Positions 6,594-14,757 of a DNA stretch of 19,518 nucleotides are shown one piece after another. A model generated the notes under the pieces. It was not told the DNA's origin and did no database searches. It was given only the letters and a program-made list of their open reading frames with translations. Position numbers and translations under genes: made by a program. Position 1 is the stretch's first letter; every line of letters begins with the position of its first letter. Source of the stretch: Candidatus Aminicenantes bacterium UBA4820 (GTDB taxonomy: Bacteria > Acidobacteriota > UBA4820); NCBI GenBank assembly GCA_002402325.1, contig DHFQ01000127.1, forward strand, positions 1 to 19,518, in the 5' to 3' direction.

Positions 6594-8261
6594 CTAAAGC
6601 GTCAAAGATACAAAATTAAATTTATTAACATCAACAAGTCCTCTATCAGTGAGTCTTAATTCGGGAATTACTGGAAGGGCGATGAAAGAAAGAGTCATAA
6701 ATGGAGAAGGAAGATTGCATCCAATCCCCTCTATCTTTTTATTCAACCTTAGAAGAGAATCATAAACATTTTGTGGCTCGTCATCTGACATAAGCCCCGC
6801 TATTCTTAATGGAAGGGATTCCATTAAAATACCATCAAGAGCAACTAATCCACCCTGAATTTTTTTTAATTCATTTACTGCAAGAACCATCTCATCAACG
6901 CTTTTTGAAACAACAACAATGTTGTGGCTATCATGACTTACAGTTGATGCAATTGCACCTTTTTTTAAATCAAATCCCGCTACAAATCCTATCCCAACAT
7001 TGCTATTTATCCCGTGCCTTTCAATAACGGCGCAGTAGTTGATTTTTCCATCTTTTAGTTCTCTTACATTGTGAATTTCTTCTTTTGTGAGGATTTGATC
7101 CCCAAAGACCCTGATAGTGCGAACATCTCCATTTTCAGGGAATTTTAGTGAACTTTTGAAATCATCTCTTACTTTAACAGAAGATAGAACATTTTTATCT
7201 TCAAAGGGAGCAATTTTTTGAAGCAAAACTCCATCTTTCGCAACAACCTTACCTCTATGAAGAACAAAAGTTGGTTCAAAGTTTTTAAGGTCCTTTAAAA
7301 TCACAATATCAGCAAAATATCCTGGAGCAACCGCACCTTTATTTTTTAAATTGTAAAATTTTGCAGGGTTGATTGTAACAAGTTTTAAGGCATCAATTGG
7401 ATCAAGCCCAAAGGAGATCGCTTTCCTTAGTGAATCATCAAGATGTCCCTCTTTTAGCAAAGTCTTTATCTCTCTATCATCTGAGACAATTGCAAATCGG
7501 CTTGAGTTTTTATAACTATAAACCTTCAAACACTCTTTTAGATTTTTTGATGCAGACCCCTCTCTTGCAAGGATGAAGCATCCTTTGTTCAACTTTTCTT
7601 TAACCTCTTGTTCCGAGGTTGATTCATGGTCGCTTTCAACCCCGGCTGAAAGATACGCATCAAGGTCTCTTGCAGTCAAAGAGGGAGAATGTCCATCAAT
7701 CCTCAAATTTAGTTTTTTTGCGATTTCAATTTTTTTCATAACTTCCCTGTCTTTAAAAATGACACCAGGAAAGTTCATCATCTCCGAGAGTGCGGGTGAG
7801 TTCCCTATAATTTTAAAAATCTTTGCTATTTCTTTTGCTCTAATCGTTGCACCGGATGTTTCAAAGGTAGTTGATGGAACACAGGAGGGAACGGTGTAAT
7901 AAAAATCCATTGGAAGGGAATGTGATGATGAGACCATATATGAAATTCCATCAATTCCAAGAACATTTGCAATTTCGTGCGGATCGCTAATTACAGCCCC
8001 TGTTCCTTTTGGAACAACAACTTCTGCAAACCGGGAAGGATTAAGCATTGAAGATTCTATGTGAATGTGTGCATCAATGAACGAAGGGACAATGTATTCT
8101 CCGTTTAAAACAATCTCTTTTTTTGCTTTTAATCCCGAAGCATCAAGAGTTACGATTAAACCATCCTTGATACCTATATCGCCTTCAATTATTTCATTTG
8201 AAAAAACGGAGATTGTCTTTCCACCTCTAATAATCAAATCAAGTGTAGAACCATCCTTCAT
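6594..8261 (-). CDS. ade: Adenine deaminase
   Basis: Adenine deaminase converts adenine to hypoxanthine and ammonia in purine salvage. The 555-residue length and an amidohydrolase metal site fit the bacterial Ade family: DAHIH at 63-67 (His65, His67) followed by IESSMLNP, SDPHEIANV at 92-100, GHSP with His191, ESDHE with His212, and SDD with Asp261-262. A C-terminal domain with the family-typical glycine-rich, HDSHNIVVV-like section completes it (about residues 350-555). The ATG start has a GGAG site a few bases upstream. It lies 14 bases behind the Nif3-family gene and 37 ahead of the cNMP/FHA gene, so it is probably cotranscribed with both. A metabolic link to its wall-synthesis neighbours is not obvious. 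Confidence 0.95.
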   Translation of the reverse strand: MKDGSTLDLIIRGGKTISVFSNEIIEGDIGIKDGLIVTLDASGLKAKKEIVLNGEYIVPSFIDAHIHIESSMLNPSRFAEVVVPKGTGAVISDPHEIANVLGIDGISYMVSSSHSLPMDFYYTVPSCVPSTTFETSGATIRAKEIAKIFKIIGNSPALSEMMNFPGVIFKDREVMKKIEIAKKLNLRIDGHSPSLTARDLDAYLSAGVESDHESTSEQEVKEKLNKGCFILAREGSASKNLKECLKVYSYKNSSRFAIVSDDREIKTLLKEGHLDDSLRKAISFGLDPIDALKLVTINPAKFYNLKNKGAVAPGYFADIVILKDLKNFEPTFVLHRGKVVAKDGVLLQKIAPFEDKNVLSSVKVRDDFKSSLKFPENGDVRTIRVFGDQILTKEEIHNVRELKDGKINYCAVIERHGINSNVGIGFVAGFDLKKGAIASTVSHDSHNIVVVSKSVDEMVLAVNELKKIQGGLVALDGILMESLPLRIAGLMSDDEPQNVYDSLLRLNKKIEGIGCNLPSPFMTLSFIALPVIPELRLTDRGLVDVNKFNFVSLTL

Positions 8262-8275
8262 TTCAACTCCAAATC

Positions 8276-9034
8276 TTAAAAAGGATTTTTAATTTCAATG
8301 AACTCCGTTGCGATATTCAGGACACTTTCAATGTGATTTTTTAAAGCCTTCACACCGACGGTCTCTGTGGCATAATGGCCAAAACAAGCCATATTCATCT
8401 TCAATTCTTTTGCAATGTAATAGGCACTCTCTTTTGGTTCACCTGTAACATAAAGGTCAATGTTCTCTTCTGCAGCCTGAATAACCTCTTCCGCTGCACC
8501 ACCAGAAACTATTCCAACATTTTTAATTTCTTCTTTGCCAAATGGAAGAAGAATCGCCTTGTGATGGTAGTATTCCTCAAGAGTCTTTATTATATTTTTT
8601 AGTAACGCTGGTTCAAGGAAATTTCCTTTAAAACCTATTAGAGTACCGTGATATTCACAAAAGGGCTTTATGTTTCCAAGTCCAATATCAAGTGCGGCAC
8701 GGGCGTTGTTTCCTAATTGTGGATGACAATCAAGAGGTAGATGAAAGGCAAATAGACTTATTTGAGAAGCAATGAGAATTGCAAGCCTTTTTTTGAAAAT
8801 ATCTTTTATTGGCTCTACTCCATTTCTTTTCCAGAGAAGCCCGTGATGAACAATTAAAGCATCTGCTCCCTTTTTTACTGCCTTCTTGAAACACTCTTCG
8901 CAGGCTGAAACACAGAATGCAATTTTTTCAATTTCATCCTTTCCTTCTACCTGCAAGCCGTTTAACGATTCATCTGGAATTGAATCTGAGTTAAGAAGTT
9001 TTTTCAAATAGTGATCAAGTTCATTCCTTTTCAT
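8276..9034 (-). CDS. Nif3-family dinuclear metal-binding protein (DUF34)
   Basis: This is a 252-residue member of the Nif3/YbgI family, which form hexameric rings with a two-metal site in each subunit; related proteins have been associated with GTP cyclohydrolase I type 2, and the cellular role is uncertain. Visible metal ligands are the His63-His64 pair in DALIVHHGLLW, His98 and Asp102 in HLPLD, and His220 and Glu224 in the C-terminal GHYATE. The central inserted domain of longer relatives is absent, as in the compact bacterial form. The ATG at 9034, with GGAG six bases before it, is better supported than a TTG at 9064. It overlaps the preceding CMD gene by 14 bases and is followed by ade after a 14-base gap, consistent with coupled expression. 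Confidence 0.92.
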   Translation of the reverse strand: MKRNELDHYLKKLLNSDSIPDESLNGLQVEGKDEIEKIAFCVSACEECFKKAVKKGADALIVHHGLLWKRNGVEPIKDIFKKRLAILIASQISLFAFHLPLDCHPQLGNNARAALDIGLGNIKPFCEYHGTLIGFKGNFLEPALLKNIIKTLEEYYHHKAILLPFGKEEIKNVGIVSGGAAEEVIQAAEENIDLYVTGEPKESAYYIAKELKMNMACFGHYATETVGVKALKNHIESVLNIATEFIEIKNPF

Positions 9035-9386
9035 CTTTTTCTCCTTTATCTTTTTTAGATTCAATAATAATTTCCATTGCCCTTCTTATGTGAGGGATTG
9101 TAACAGATCCACCAATAACCAGAGATACATCAAAACATTCAATTAGTTCATTAGTTGTAACTCCAATTTTTTGGAGTTCGAGTAGATGATAGCTAATACA
9201 ATCATCACATCTCAATACTGTGGAAGCACATAAGCCTATCAACTCCTTTGTCTTCTTTGATAGTTTTCCCTCTTTATAGACATTTGAATCAAGGTTGAAA
9301 AATCTTTTTGTATTTATCGTCCCTCTATTTAAAATCTCTTCGTTCATTTTTTGTCTGAATTTATTAAAATCATCAATTCGGGACAT
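9021..9386 (-). CDS. Carboxymuconolactone decarboxylase/AhpD-fold protein
   Basis: This is a 121-residue all-helical protein of the CMD/AhpD superfamily. It carries the E-x11-C-x2-C-x3-H pattern exactly: Glu48, Cys60, Cys63 and His67 (in LRCDDCISYH). In AhpD this Cys pair and nearby acid/base residues support alkylhydroperoxidase activity, so a thiol peroxidase or reductase role is the best guess over aromatic catabolism, for which there is no context. The start has a strong GGAGGA site at 9391-9396. It overlaps the end of mrdA by 14 bases and the start of the Nif3-family gene by 14, so its translation is coupled on both sides. The charged tail (KKDKGEKDEKE) has no membrane character. Confidence 0.88.
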   Translation of the reverse strand: MSRIDDFNKFRQKMNEEILNRGTINTKRFFNLDSNVYKEGKLSKKTKELIGLCASTVLRCDDCISYHLLELQKIGVTTNELIECFDVSLVIGGSVTIPHIRRAMEIIIESKKDKGEKDEKE

Positions 9387-11301
9387 TCTCTCCTCCTGAA
9401 GTGTCTATTGTAACATTTTGTTCTTCTTGAGGTTGTTCCTCTATTTTGGGTTGAATTTGTTCTTCAGATGGAATTTCGGGTCCTATCTGAACAGGTTTGA
9501 TTTCAGGAGGTTTAACCTCTTCTGGTTTCTTATTTAAAAGAATATATTCAAGCCCAACCTTTGCTATCTGTGCAGCAATATCTCCTCCGTGTCCGCCATG
9601 TTCTACCATAATTACAAATGAGACTCTGGGATCATCTTTTGGAGCAAAACCTGCAAACCATGCGTGGTCTCTTATCTCCTTTTCAAGTGAATAGGTGTTT
9701 TTTCCTGCACTCGCCTTCACAACCTGTGCGGTTCCTGTCTTTGCACAAACTTCTATCCCGCCAATTTGAGCCTTTCTTCCCGTCCCGGAAGAAACGACCC
9801 TGCTCAACCCTTCTTTTAAAATTGATATTGTTCTCAATGAGAGAGGAACTTTCATCATAACTTGAGGCTCACCTTCTACGATGTGAGGTTTCATCCTCAC
9901 TCCATCATTTGCAACAGTTGAATAAAAAGAGAGAATCTGCATCGGCGTAACGGCAAGATAGCCCTGTCCTATTGCTACAGGAAGTGTTTCTCCATTGTAC
10001 CATTCACCAAGTTTTTTTGATTTTTTCCACTCTCTTGAGGGAAGTATCCCGCACCTTTCATTTGGAAGATCAATTCCTGTCAATCCTCCAAAACCATAAA
10101 GTTTTCCCCATTTTGAAATTGCATCAATTCCAATCTTGTCCCCCGCCTTATAAAAAAAGATGTTGCAGGAGTTTTGAATTGCGGTTATCAAATCGACATT
10201 CCCATGTCCACCTTTTGCCCAGCAATGGAATGGATTTCCTCCATATTCCCATACACCAGAGCAGGAGAACGAAGTGCCCAGATCAAGATCCCCCTCTTCA
10301 AGTCCTACAGAAGCAATGAATGGCTTAAATGTGGACCCCGCAGGATAAGTCGCCTGAATAGGCCTATTTATAAGAGGTTTAGAAGGGTCTGAAACAATTT
10401 CTTCCCACTCCTTTTTCTTTATACTTCTTGAAAAAATATTTGGGTCAATGGATGGAAGGCTAACATAGGAGTAGATTTCGCCTGTTTTGGGATTCATAAA
10501 AACTGCAGAACCTGACTCTTCCCCAAAAGAGTTTGTGATGTAGTTTTGAAGGTCGTAATCTACCATTAGATGTATTGTTTTTCCAGCGGTTGGTTCCTGT
10601 TTTTCTTCAATGCCTGGAAGTTTTAATCGTGGATCTTCTACCTCTCTTCCAAGACTGTTGACCTGTATTCTTTTCCAGCCATTTTTCCCCATTAGAATTG
10701 AATTGGCGGATTTTTCAACTCCTGCCTTTCCAACTTCTTGAAAGGGATCAAGAATTGGAATTCCCATCTCCTTTGATTCGTTTTCAGTTATAAGTCCAAC
10801 ATAACCTAAAATGTGGCCAAATAGTTTCCCCTCTTTATATTCTCTCCTCAACTCCATTTCAACCTGAAACATAGGAACTATGTCTTTGTTAGCCTCAATT
10901 TTTTGAACCCATTCAAGAGGAATGTCCCTGATAACAAGCCCAAGGGTTTTTACAGGACTCCTTCTCAAGGCAACATCAATGTCTTTTCTTGTAAGGTTCA
11001 GTCCAAGCAATCTGTTTGCGTTTTGAATATTTTCATCCAACTTTCCCTCTTTTGAGGTATCAACCATTAAAGTGAATGAGACCCTGTTTTCGCAAAGGAG
11101 TCTACCATTTTTATCAAGTATCTGTCCCCTTCTTCCGGGAAGAAGAATCGTTCTCGTGAAATTATTAAAACTCAATAGTCTGTAATATTCTCCCTTTATA
11201 ACCTGAAAATAAAATGCCTTTAAAATGAGAAGAAGAAAGAAAAAATAGAGACAAAACCTGATAAATTTAAATTTTGATTGAGAATCTAACTGCTCTTTCA
11301 T
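9373..11301 (-). CDS. mrdA: Penicillin-binding protein 2 (elongasome transpeptidase)
   Basis: PBP2 is the class B transpeptidase of the elongation complex and crosslinks peptidoglycan with RodA and MreCD. The 642-residue protein has a cytoplasmic start, one membrane anchor (about residues 14-33), the RRGQILDKNG motif of the pedestal (57-66), and the transpeptidase motifs STFK (Ser323, Lys326), SCN (378-380) and KTGT (521-524). It ends in a Pro/Glu-rich tail (about 588-642) that is not typical of PBP2. The ATG overlaps the mreD stop by four bases (ATGA), and its own 3' end overlaps the CMD gene by 14 bases. Its position after mreBCD is the standard one. No rodA lies in the window. The identification is secure; the function of the tail is unknown. 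Confidence 0.95.
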   Translation of the reverse strand: MKEQLDSQSKFKFIRFCLYFFFLLLILKAFYFQVIKGEYYRLLSFNNFTRTILLPGRRGQILDKNGRLLCENRVSFTLMVDTSKEGKLDENIQNANRLLGLNLTRKDIDVALRRSPVKTLGLVIRDIPLEWVQKIEANKDIVPMFQVEMELRREYKEGKLFGHILGYVGLITENESKEMGIPILDPFQEVGKAGVEKSANSILMGKNGWKRIQVNSLGREVEDPRLKLPGIEEKQEPTAGKTIHLMVDYDLQNYITNSFGEESGSAVFMNPKTGEIYSYVSLPSIDPNIFSRSIKKKEWEEIVSDPSKPLINRPIQATYPAGSTFKPFIASVGLEEGDLDLGTSFSCSGVWEYGGNPFHCWAKGGHGNVDLITAIQNSCNIFFYKAGDKIGIDAISKWGKLYGFGGLTGIDLPNERCGILPSREWKKSKKLGEWYNGETLPVAIGQGYLAVTPMQILSFYSTVANDGVRMKPHIVEGEPQVMMKVPLSLRTISILKEGLSRVVSSGTGRKAQIGGIEVCAKTGTAQVVKASAGKNTYSLEKEIRDHAWFAGFAPKDDPRVSFVIMVEHGGHGGDIAAQIAKVGLEYILLNKKPEEVKPPEIKPVQIGPEIPSEEQIQPKIEEQPQEEQNVTIDTSGGENVPN

Positions 11302-11789
11302 TTCTTTACCAGAATTTTTTCTGCCCTGTCATAAAAGAAATCAATGATTACTGTTGAAATTGGTGTAATTATTAAGCCCAGAATAAACGGGGGAAGAAGC
11401 AAAGATAATTCCACTTTTCCTTCCAACAATGTCATCAGCAAAATTGCTGAGAAAAATACCAAAATAAAAGAACATAGTGACACAAAGAAGAAGGGAATAT
11501 AACCAGAAATTACCATTTTGTGGCTTATAAAACCAAGAATATAACTTAGTAGGACAAATGAGATTCCATAAAAACCAATATGTTGGAAAAGTAAAAGATC
11601 GGTTAGTCCTCCTAAAATTGAAGCCCAGATTATACTTTCATATCTTGATTCTTTCAAAGAAAAAATGATGGCAACAGAAAGAAGCAAATTGAACGACAAA
11701 GATGCCCCTCCAGTAAAAGGCATTATTATAAGTTGCAATGCCAGAATCAAAAGAGTTAACAAAAACTGAATTACTTTATGTCCAATCAT
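11298..11789 (-). CDS. mreD: Rod shape-determining protein MreD
   Basis: MreD is an integral membrane partner of MreC and PBP2 in the elongasome. This 163-residue protein is almost wholly hydrophobic, with about five membrane segments, and has the usual size. Sequence conservation in MreD is low, so the call rests on topology, size and its fixed place between mreC and mrdA. It overlaps mreC by four bases at its start and mrdA by four at its end, both ATGA-type, a layout that strongly couples translation. The short charged C-terminus (YDRAEKILVKK) suits a cytoplasmic end. Its identity is near certain from context. Confidence 0.9.
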   Translation of the reverse strand: MIGHKVIQFLLTLLILALQLIIMPFTGGASLSFNLLLSVAIIFSLKESRYESIIWASILGGLTDLLLFQHIGFYGISFVLLSYILGFISHKMVISGYIPFFFVSLCSFILVFFSAILLMTLLEGKVELSLLLPPFILGLIITPISTVIIDFFYDRAEKILVKK

Positions 11790-12595
11790 CTTACCTTTTC
11801 AAGTATCAAAACATAATCAACTTTATCAACGGATGCTGACGGCGAAAGCATAATTTTTTTCATATAGTCTCCCCCATCAGAAACGGAGATTGCTTTTCCA
11901 ACCTCAAGATTGGGTGGAAAAATATCGTCAAGCCCTGATGTAACAAATATATCCTCTTCTATAACATCTGAATCATTTGTAATATATTTGACCTGAAGAT
12001 TTTTTCCATCACCAATTGCGACGCCATTCACACCGCTTCTTAAATTCTTTACACCAATCGCAGAGGCAGGGTCATTTATTAAAAGAACTCTACCTTTGTT
12101 TGCAACGACCTCCTCAAGTCTTCCTATTACACCTGTGGTATCAATAACGGGAGATTTTTGGGAAACCGACTGATACCCTTCAAGAGACAAAAGAAGCGAC
12201 CTTGTAAATGGGGTTCCGTAGATTACTATACTTCTTGCCACTACCAACCTGTACCCTTCAACAGAGGGCGAGTTTAGAAGTTGCTTAAGTTTCCTATTTT
12301 CTTCTTCAATACTTTTTAATGTATCTAACTCACCCTTTAAAATAAGGTTTTCTTTAAGAAGTTCCTCATATTTTAAAGCGTTATCCTTTTGCCAGATGTA
12401 GGCATTAAAACCATCTTTGAATGTTTTTATTGATATTTCTGCGCCATTTATGAAAGGAAGAAATGCAGAAAGGGCAAGATTACCAAGAAGAGTGTGTTCT
12501 CCCCTCTTAACTTGAAAACCAAGTGCAATTGCGTAAATAAAAATCAAAAAAAATGCAAGCCCTTCAGGTTTTTTAAGTGAAAAAAAACTTTTCAT
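11786..12595 (-). CDS. mreC: Rod shape-determining protein MreC
   Basis: MreC is the bitopic scaffold that joins MreB, MreD and PBP2. The 269-residue protein has a short cytoplasmic start, a membrane segment at about residues 12-30, a coiled coil at about 72-108 (YEELLKENLILKGELD and EEENRKLKQLL) that mediates dimerisation, and then the two beta domains of the family, including IDTTGVIGRLEEV and DIFVTSGLDDIFPPNL. The ATG shares one base with the mreB stop (TAATG), and the end overlaps mreD by four bases. Its length is usual for the family and nothing is missing. Confidence 0.95.
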   Translation of the reverse strand: MKSFFSLKKPEGLAFFLIFIYAIALGFQVKRGEHTLLGNLALSAFLPFINGAEISIKTFKDGFNAYIWQKDNALKYEELLKENLILKGELDTLKSIEEENRKLKQLLNSPSVEGYRLVVARSIVIYGTPFTRSLLLSLEGYQSVSQKSPVIDTTGVIGRLEEVVANKGRVLLINDPASAIGVKNLRSGVNGVAIGDGKNLQVKYITNDSDVIEEDIFVTSGLDDIFPPNLEVGKAISVSDGGDYMKKIMLSPSASVDKVDYVLILEKVR

Positions 12596-13626
12596 TAATC
12601 GAGGGCAACTCTCTTTAAAAGGTCAAAGTCTTGAAGCATCTTTCCTGCTCCAAGCGCAACACAGGCAAGTGGTTCATCCGCAATTAAAATTGGCAACCCC
12701 GTCTCTTCCCTCAACCTTTTATCGAAGTTTCTTAAAAGAGCCCCTCCTCCTGTCAAAACAATTCCTCTATCAACTATATCTGATGCAAGTTCGGGAGGGG
12801 TTTGTTCCAATGCAGCCTTGACAGCCTGTATTACAACAGAAACGGGACCTGATAATGCCTCTCTTATTTCTTCAGAGGTAACGACAAGAGGTTTTGGAAT
12901 TCCATCAGTGAGGTCTCTTCCTTTAATTTCCATCGTCTCCTCCCTTTCAAGAGGGTATGCCGAACCAAGACGAATTTTAACATCTTCCGCCGTTCTTTCC
13001 CCGATTAGAAGATTGTATTTCCTTCTGATGTAGTGTGCTATTGCCTCATCCATTTCATTTCCAGCAACCCTGACAGTTTGTGAATAGACAATTCCAGCCA
13101 TTGAAATGACCGCAATATCTGTTGTTCCACCACCAAGATCAACTATCATATTTCCCGTTGGCTCTGTAATTGGCATCCCTGCCCCTATTGCAGCAGCCAT
13201 TGGTTCTTCGACTAAAGCAACTTCTGAAGCCTTTGCCCTGTAAGCGGACTCTTTTACAGCCCTTTTTTCAACCTGTGTAATTTGTGATGGTATTCCAATG
13301 ACTATTCTTGGTCTTACAAACATCCTTCTGTTATGAGCCTTTTGAATGAAGTAATTTAACATATGCTCCGTGTGTTCAAAGTCAGCAATTACACCATCTC
13401 TCATTGGCTTTATTGCTACGATATTTCCTGGAGTTTTTCCAAGCATTTCCTTTGCTGCACCACCAACCGCCTCGACCTTCCCCGTCTTCTGGTTAACCGC
13501 AATTATTGAAGGTTCTCTTAATGTTATTCCTTTACCTTTGACATAGACTAAGGTGTATGCTGTTCCTAAGTCAATTGCCAGATCGTTTGATAAAAATGAA
13601 AAGGGTGAACGAAAACTAAATGTCAT
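12595..13626 (-). CDS. mreB: Rod shape-determining actin homologue MreB
   Basis: MreB is the bacterial actin that orients wall synthesis along the rod. The 343-residue protein has the actin-fold ATP motifs: phosphate 1 DLGTAYT (19-25), phosphate 2 DLGGGTTD (163-170), the EEPMAAAIG helix (140-148) and the adenosine motif TGGGALL near residue 295. In most MreB proteins the first motif reads GTANT; here Asn is replaced by Tyr24. A phenylalanine-rich N-terminus (FSFRSPFSFL) could help membrane binding. GGAG lies a few bases upstream of the ATG. The gene starts 15 bases after the diguanylate cyclase stop, so both are on one transcript, and shares a base with mreC. Confidence 0.96.
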   Translation of the reverse strand: MTFSFRSPFSFLSNDLAIDLGTAYTLVYVKGKGITLREPSIIAVNQKTGKVEAVGGAAKEMLGKTPGNIVAIKPMRDGVIADFEHTEHMLNYFIQKAHNRRMFVRPRIVIGIPSQITQVEKRAVKESAYRAKASEVALVEEPMAAAIGAGMPITEPTGNMIVDLGGGTTDIAVISMAGIVYSQTVRVAGNEMDEAIAHYIRRKYNLLIGERTAEDVKIRLGSAYPLEREETMEIKGRDLTDGIPKPLVVTSEEIREALSGPVSVVIQAVKAALEQTPPELASDIVDRGIVLTGGGALLRNFDKRLREETGLPILIADEPLACVALGAGKMLQDFDLLKRVALD

Positions 13627-13641
13627 AACACTCTCCTATGT

Positions 13642-14757
13642 TTAGTCGCTTAATGAAACAGCGTTTTTTGTTGTTTCTTTAACTTTGTACATCGCTTTAT
13701 CCGCTTTTTGAATCAATATCTCTTCTTTGTCTCCATTATCAGGAAAGACTGCTATCCCAAAACTTGCTGAAAGCTTAAATTTTACTCCCAGCTCTTTTTC
13801 ATAAGGATAATTTTCTATGTTTTTTCTAAGCCTATCAGATACTATCTTCGCTCCTTCGCCATCTGTGTTTGGAAGAATTAATGTAAATTCATCCCCTCCG
13901 TATCTTGATGCAATATCAACATTTCTTATTCCATTTTTTAATATTTTTGCAATGATTTTTAAGGTTGAACTTCCGATAAGATGGCCATAGGTATCGTTAA
14001 CGGCTTTGAAGCCATCAAGGTCAAGAAATACAACCGCAAGTGGGTAATTGTATCTTTTTGCTCGTGAGATTTCTATTTTTAAACTTTGATAAAGGTAACG
14101 GGTGTTGTAAAGATGGGTCAAATCATCAATAAGCGTCAACTCCTTAGTTTTCTGAAATAGCATCGCATTTTCAAGTGCTATTGCCGCTGGTTCAAGGAAA
14201 AGTGATACTGTTTCAAGGTCTTTTTCAGAAAATGAGGGATTGTTTTTGCCATTTTTGTTTATTATTTCAAATACACCGATCACTTTTCCCCTTGCCTTTA
14301 AAGGGACAGCAAGTATATTTCTTGTCTTAAATTTCGTAATGGCATCAACATCAGGATTAAAAAAGGAGCATTTTGTAACATCGTCAATTATCATTGGCTG
14401 TGCGGTTTCAGCCACTCTACCCGCGACTCCTTCTCCCCATTTCATCCTTATTTCGTTTAACTGCTCACTCTTTTCCCCAAGTGCAGCCTTGAAGAAAAGT
14501 TCTTTTGTTTCTTCATCCATTAAAAGAAGACTCCACGCCTGTCCATCAACAAGGTGCTGTATTCTTTCCATAACAAAAGTGATGACAGCATCAGGGTCTA
14601 AAAGAGAGTTGGCAGTTCTAACCACTTCTGAAAGAATTCTTAATTGTTCAGACTTTGAATGCAGTTCTTCTTGAAGAGAATTTACTTTCATCAGCAGTTT
14701 CTCACATCTGGGAGGACTTGAAAGATTTTTGCCAGATTTTTTCGTTCCCCTGGTCAT
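13642..14757 (-). CDS. GAF-GGDEF diguanylate cyclase
   Basis: This 371-residue protein is predicted to make cyclic di-GMP from two GTP. After a Lys/Ser-rich start and a short coiled coil (about 24-42), a GAF domain occupies about 48-200 and probably senses a small ligand. The GGDEF domain (about 208-362) has the active-site loop YGGDEF (GGDEF at 287-291) and an RNVD inhibition site (278-281) exactly five residues upstream, so both the active site and product feedback appear intact. There is no membrane segment. The start is uncertain: the ATG at 14757 lacks a strong ribosome site, overlaps the FecR-domain gene by 56 bases and is better than a TTG at 14760; an ATG at 14691 is the alternative. 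It lies directly before mreB, implying joint expression with the cell-shape genes. Confidence 0.9.
   Translation of the reverse strand: MTRGTKKSGKNLSSPPRCEKLLMKVNSLQEELHSKSEQLRILSEVVRTANSLLDPDAVITFVMERIQHLVDGQAWSLLLMDEETKELFFKAALGEKSEQLNEIRMKWGEGVAGRVAETAQPMIIDDVTKCSFFNPDVDAITKFKTRNILAVPLKARGKVIGVFEIINKNGKNNPSFSEKDLETVSLFLEPAAIALENAMLFQKTKELTLIDDLTHLYNTRYLYQSLKIEISRAKRYNYPLAVVFLDLDGFKAVNDTYGHLIGSSTLKIIAKILKNGIRNVDIASRYGGDEFTLILPNTDGEGAKIVSDRLRKNIENYPYEKELGVKFKLSASFGIAVFPDNGDKEEILIQKADKAMYKVKETTKNAVSLSD

Noticed and set aside
7573..7899. 108-codon plus-strand frame opposite adenine deaminase, with a hydrophobic stretch
   Set aside because: It lies fully within ade in antisense; the hydrophobicity arises from the Glu/Lys/Asn-rich sense strand.
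9972..10319. 115-codon plus-strand frame opposite mrdA
   Set aside because: It is antisense to the transpeptidase core; the composition is shadow-like and there is no ribosome site.
14240..14674. 144-codon plus-strand frame opposite the GAF-GGDEF gene
   Set aside because: It is entirely antisense to a clear cyclase, with low-complexity Ser/Leu/Phe composition typical of a mirrored frame.
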